The notes below the pieces were generated by a model. That model searched no databases, had not been told where the DNA came from, and worked only from the letters and a program-made list of their open reading frames with translations. This document shows positions 59,771-64,000 of a DNA stretch of 64,000 bases, piece after piece. Position 1 is the stretch's first letter. Each line of letters starts with the position of its first letter. The position numbers and the translations under genes were made by a program. Source of the stretch: Amaurobius ferox (lineage: Eukaryota; Arthropoda; Arachnida; Araneae; Amaurobiidae); the NCBI GenBank assembly GCA_951213105.1, contig OX578152.1, forward strand, positions 97,028,568 through 97,092,567, in the 5' to 3' direction.

Positions 59771-59873
59771 CTGGATAAAAAGATTCTCGAGAAACTCGCC
59801 TCGGGACAAGTAAACGAAACCGATGACGTCAGTCTTTTGAAAAGATGCTTCAAGAATGGAACGGAGGAGTCCT
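59771..59873 (+). CDS. SLC34A: SLC34-type sodium-phosphate cotransporter, exon D (extracellular loop)
   Basis: The fourth exon follows a 9,688-bp intron with acceptor atctttacag and donor gtaagt. It begins in phase 0 with LDKK, which continues the VVQ end of exon C as in other SLC34 proteins. It has 34 codons plus one base. The peptide is hydrophilic and carries two N-glycosylation sequons, N15-E-T and N29-G-T, and one cysteine (residue 26), as expected for the glycosylated extracellular loop between the two halves of the transporter. The loop is short compared with vertebrate members, where several dozen more residues separate LDKK from the next membrane helix. An extra micro-exon between D and E cannot be excluded, but phases fit without one. 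Confidence 0.9.
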
Positions 59874-59879
59874 GTAAGT

Positions 59880-61280
59880 AACCGAATCGTATTCATACAC
59901 AGTGCTTCTATTAAAGCTCTTATGAACCCCAATATCTTACTATCAGCAAAGGCAGACTTAAAATAATTCGCAAAGCTATTAGCAATAGATTTAGAACCGG
60001 TAAGCTCCTTATTCCCCATCTCAAAGACTTTCACATCGTTCATATTATTGGTGTCACGATCACAGTATTTTAAAAATTCCTACGCTTTACACGAAAATCT
60101 GCCTCCAATCCATTAATGTACCTCTGATAACCACTTTGAACACTGATGTTTCTACACTTCTTTGTGCACCTGATAAATAAGCAACTCTTCAACTTTGGGT
60201 TTGGCGTAATTCTTCCATCTCGCTTTGTTGCCAAGTTTGTTTTCCTATCTTTTTAAATTCTGCAGTAAGGATACTGAAATAACTTTCATTAGATCGGGCA
60301 TTGTCCACTTTACTATAGATAGACCTAACGTGTACCCTCACGGTCTTTGCCTTACAAGGTTATTAGGGATGCTTAAAAACTATTCCTAGGAGCCCTGTGA
60401 TTCCAAACGATCATCATCTGCATTATTCAGTATTCAGCATTGGGTGATTCGAAGCCAAACTTAGATGTTAAGAATTTTACATAGGCATGGAGCTCAGCCA
60501 TATCAAAAGGGCAACAATTCATTATTCTTATAAAATGTGAAAAAAAAATATATGTTTATCGCAATGCTTATGCAATTAACACAAAATTGGAAACTAACTA
60601 AATTTGAATTGTAGATTTAAAATGTGTAGTTAAAAAGTAAAAAAAAAGTGGATACATTTAATATTAATATTTTACATATAAATACATGCATATATGCATG
60701 CATGGTTAGCTCATGAAATTATTTTTAGATTTTTGCTTTTCTTTTTGACTAGTAGATCAAATGCCATTTGCCATCATTTATATAAGCTGTCCTCAGAACC
60801 GTCGACCAGACAAATAAGGGTTAGTTCTTGGTCATAGGAAGTAACGTCACTAGTTGAGTAGAGCATATGGAAGAATATGAACAGATTCTTATAAATCACT
60901 TCAGATGATATGCTTTGGAGTTCCATAATAGCTTAGTTACGGAGCACAGTATGGAATTTCTCATGCTTGGGATCAAAATCTTATGGATAGGAGACTGCTG
61001 ACATTAGCAAAATTATTATAATCACTATTATCTGCACTGATGTCTAAATCCTAAAGACGAACTCTGTATTCATTTGTATATGAAAGCATTTTCACAACTT
61101 CAGCCAAATATGAACATAAATTTATAACCACCATACTAATAATTTATATAACACAGAAAATGTGTTATAAATTCCATACAAATTAAATTATAATGAGTTT
61201 TTTATTTTCAAACGTTGCTAATTTTCTAAAACGCACTTACAGAAATTATGTACGCCGCTTACTTTACTGAAGACTATGCA
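59880..61280. other. Intron D, 5' part
   Basis: A fragment of the ctatagtaaagtg MITE family lies at 60,200-60,380 (tctcgctttgttgccaagtt, actttactatagatagacct). The rest is AT-rich without a recognised gene. Confidence 0.5.
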
Positions 61281-61289
61281 TAAATACAT

Positions 61290-61930
61290 TTCAGGAAAAA
61301 ATGTGTCCACCTGAGACTGCGATGCAGTTCTCACAACGTCATGTCATTCTTACCACCAAGTGATCCAGGAGTTCTTGAGGCAAACTGGATAAGGCTTTGT
61401 GGATAACGCTATGTTTGCTTTCTGAAGCAAAATTTCGAGAATCAATGCGTAGCTCAGTATATACATTAAACATAATGCCTCTCCACACTATGACCCCCAA
61501 CACTGCCGTATCTATCCTTTTTAAGAACATTTTCACCATGCTACGCAGTACCAGTTTCACGCCAGATCAATTGACGTTTAGCATCTGAGGAAAGACTAAA
61601 ACGAGTTTTATCTGTAAAGATCGATGTTAAGATGTTAGCCCATTAGTGTCTTACTCAATTTTTATGGATGCGACATCTCTGAACTGAGGACTTGCTCTGC
61701 AATGGAATTTGGATAATGAGACGAAGACTAGAGGCCTTTCATTCATATTTCCGTGTTTGTTGCAAACGTTTTGCCTCAGTTTGTCCAGATATCTACTTAT
61801 CTGTACTTGATTGGAGCATACGCTCAAGCTGGCATGCCGTGGTGCATCGATTGCGTTTTGCTGTTACAACCAAAACTTCATAACTGCTATAAACACATTT
61901 GTCTTCATGCTCAGGGATAAAGACGACTTT
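61290..61930 (-). pseudogene. Decayed Tc1-like transposase
   Basis: Minus-strand reading across frames gives, in order: a piece like RPLVFVSL (about 61,735); KTRF-SL near 61,610, in the place of the DESRFSL catalytic motif and with the usual acidic pair altered; QLIWRETGTA (about 61,560); GVIVWRGIMFN (about 61,480); and a C-terminal piece SLPQELLDHLV...RCENCIAVSGGH (about 61,390-61,307). These are landmarks of Tc1-family DDE transposases that cut and paste at TA. Frameshifts and stops separate them, and the segment between MFN and the C-terminus, which should hold the other acidic residues, is deleted. It lies antisense in intron D. Confidence 0.78.
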
Positions 61931-62377
61931 CTAGCAAATGTCTGGAATGCATTGCATTCGTTTTATATGCTGCCCAGAGCCTTAATACAACATTACTTCA
62001 CATTCCAAACTATTTGGTAATATCAATCACTCTGCAGTCTTCCTCAAGCTTCACAATTATTATTCCCCTTGTGGAATTATCTAATAGATGCTGCTTTTGA
62101 GACATTACAAGACATCCAAGTTTGAAATTTTATCTCTTCATAAAAAGAGTGTTATTCAAACATAATTCATTTATTGCAGTTTTTTGCCCTTTATCATTTT
62201 AAGTGTTACCACTTGACCCCTATGCGCACGACTCAAAAATGTTCATGTCTTTCTACTCGAAATCGTCAGTTATGCAAATGGCCCCAACTTAATCGTCAAT
62301 TTGCGATTTTAATAGTCAGGAATTGTTTTCGTCCTTAAAAATTTAGGCAGTAGTGTATATATATTTTGACCACGCGT

Positions 62378-62717
62378 CCACAGGTCGAAACAAAACTGCA
62401 ATGGAACAAAACATTTTGTTCGACAAAAAAAAAAATGTACGACTAAGAATTTTATATGTATTTTAAATAGAATGGTGTCTATAGATCAAAATATTGTTCA
62501 AAACAAAAAATTTACCCATCGAACATAAAACATTTTTCTGGCGAAAATCTCCGTAAATGTTCGATGCAAATGTTCAGAACAACAAATCAATCTTCGCAGC
62601 TTGACAATTAAAATTTGCTTTCATTTACTATTCTGCTTCATGAAACTTTTGTTCTCCACAGCATCGAAAATTTGCTCGAGAAATATTTTATTTAGAACAT
62701 TTTGTTTCGATCTGTGG
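62378..62717 (+). mobile_element. TIR element of the ccacaggtcgaaac family, copy 2
   Basis: The left end ccacaggtcgaaacaaaac and right end ttttgtttcgatctgtgg form TIRs of about 18 bp. It is colinear with the copy at 53,316-53,760, in the same orientation. It is about 340 bp with no coding capacity. No target duplication is obvious. Confidence 0.75.
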
Positions 62718-62719
62718 AA

Positions 62720-63879
62720 ACAAATGGGAACAAAAGGGTGCATTGTGTAAGACCACGAAAAGTTTGGGGCCCCCCAGGTCGCATACACAGTTTATGAAAA
62801 AGGCAAATAACTGGTAAAATAGGGTTAGCAGGTTGGTCCGCGCATTTGTTGCAGAGGGACACTAAAATTCTGTCGGCGGTACTGGCCTTAGAATGCATTT
62901 TGGTCTATCTGTAAATTTCAACTTGCTTAAAATATTTTAAATAATTATGCATATAATTTCAAAAATCTGTGGTTAAAATAAAACTTCCTGTGAATAAATG
63001 AAATCGAAATAAACTCAGGTCTGAGATTTATTAAAATGTAGATGCTTCTATTGTCTTTCTAATCCTTTTAGGAGGTGACTTTCGCTAAAACATTGGCAGC
63101 TATCCAGGATCTCGATGGTTTCAAAACTGCTCTATTTGGCTCCATGCATACTTTGGATTCCTTGTTTTGGAAATTGTCAAGGTTACAGTTAATAGTTCTC
63201 TCGTATGGCTTCCTGCCATATAAGAGTTCGATAGTTTATGTCCAAATTTAAGTTTCATTGCTGTGTGATTTTTCTGTGTATTCTTGGAAAACTTTTAATA
63301 GAAAAAGCAAGGTTATGGTTAATTCCATTTTGCCTTGGAAGACTTCATGATTAGAAATATTTACATCATAGACAACAGTAACTTGTGCATATGTTACGAA
63401 CTGACACATTGTTACAGCTCAATTCCACTGGTATAGTTGAGCTGTAATATGTTATGTAGCAACTAGATAGTTTTTGTTCAAATTTAACAATTTATAAATA
63501 AATATTAAATTAGTGCTAGAAATAATATCAAATATGTTTTTTTATAAGATAAATATTAAATTAGTTTTGGAAATAACATTAAATGTAAATAATATTCCAT
63601 AAATAATTTTTGCAAAAAATCTGAGGAATGATTGGAATATGTTTGATGTATTGAATAGTTTCACAATTTTTTTTAAATAATCTATTTGACGATCTATATG
63701 TGGGTATGTTCAAAAGAACAAGGTCGATTTCAAGTAAAGGTAGAACTTTATGGTAGTGGTTCTGAAATTTAAGCTCAGACAGCCGTCCACATGATTAATA
63801 TAAATAATTTTGGAGTGATTGTTCCATATTCAACATTGTTCATTTGCTGTATATTCATGCGTATATTTTTTATTATTAG
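62720..63879. other. Intron D, 3' part: no gene recognised
   Basis: A short palindromic ggggcccccc stretch lies at 62,766-62,775. The sequence after tccttttag at 63,071 reads open for some codons but shows no SLC34 similarity, and exon D joins exon E in phase without it. Confidence 0.45.
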
Positions 63880-64000
63880 GTGGATATGTCTTGGAGTTGA
63901 TACCGTGGTCCGACTCAGCCATCGGCATCTTGTTGCTCCTCCTTTCTCTTGTCATGCTCTGTTCTTGTCTGGTCGCAATGGTAAAACTGTTGCATTCTAT
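63880..64000 (+). CDS. SLC34A: SLC34-type sodium-phosphate cotransporter, exon E (membrane segment after the loop), cut by window edge
   Basis: The fifth exon follows a 4,006-bp intron with acceptor tattattag. Its first two bases (gt) complete the t of exon D to give Cys, phase 1; 39 codons and two bases follow before the window ends. After GYVLELIPWSDS comes a strongly hydrophobic run, AIGILLLLLSLVMLCSCLVA, then MVKLLHS. In vertebrate SLC34 proteins a hydrophobic helix with LCGC and then a V-K-L motif occupies this position directly before the second inverted repeat. The Cys made at the junction, with Cys26 of exon D, could form a loop disulfide; this is inference. The exon continues past the right edge. 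Confidence 0.92.

Noticed and set aside
63072..63200. Additional SLC34 loop exon in intron D
   Set aside because: No donor in a compatible phase and no similarity; direct D-to-E joining is in phase.

Overview
The window is metazoan nuclear DNA, most probably from an arthropod. It is AT-rich and dominated by nested, inverted and tandem repeats, and it carries one recognisable host gene in five exons with canonical GT-AG introns. The arthropod assignment rests on 5S rRNA-derived sequences that resemble arthropod 5S as I remember it, on mariner/Tc1-type remnants, and on a repeat family built like the DINE-1/Helentron elements known from arthropods. I cannot name the species or order. || Host gene: from 39,040 to the right edge on the + strand lies the first half of an SLC34-type (type II) sodium-dependent phosphate cotransporter. 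Five exons (39,040-39,312; 42,930-43,121; 49,961-50,082; 59,771-59,873; 63,880 to the edge) join in a compatible phase at every junction and give about 269 residues. They cover the first membrane segment, the first QSSSTSTS half-site, the GANIGTS re-entrant region, the large extracellular loop and the start of the next membrane segment. The N-terminal exon(s) were not found; they lie upstream, inside or outside the window. The second QSSS repeat and the C-terminus lie beyond the right edge. || Layout: 1-39,000 is a repeat-rich region with no convincing host exon. It holds (i) a large family of Helentron-like elements, (ii) a composite SINE with both a tRNA-like and a full-length 5S-like head, at two loci, (iii) fold-back elements made from the 5' end of a mariner element, (iv) a tRNA-derived SINE with a clean 14-bp target duplication, (v) several minisatellites, and (vi) an inverted duplication of more than 1 kb around 6.7-13.1 kb whose two arms form a natural filled/empty insertion site. 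From 39,040 to 64,000 the gene's introns hold further elements: a Helentron-like copy, two mariner-derived fold-backs, a 1.2-kb satellite of about 46-bp monomers, two long-TIR elements with probable TA or TTAA targets, a decayed Tc1-like transposase on the minus strand, and a pair of TIR elements. || Except for the SLC34 exons, almost every short open frame here is a by-product of repeats, so few CDS entries are given.
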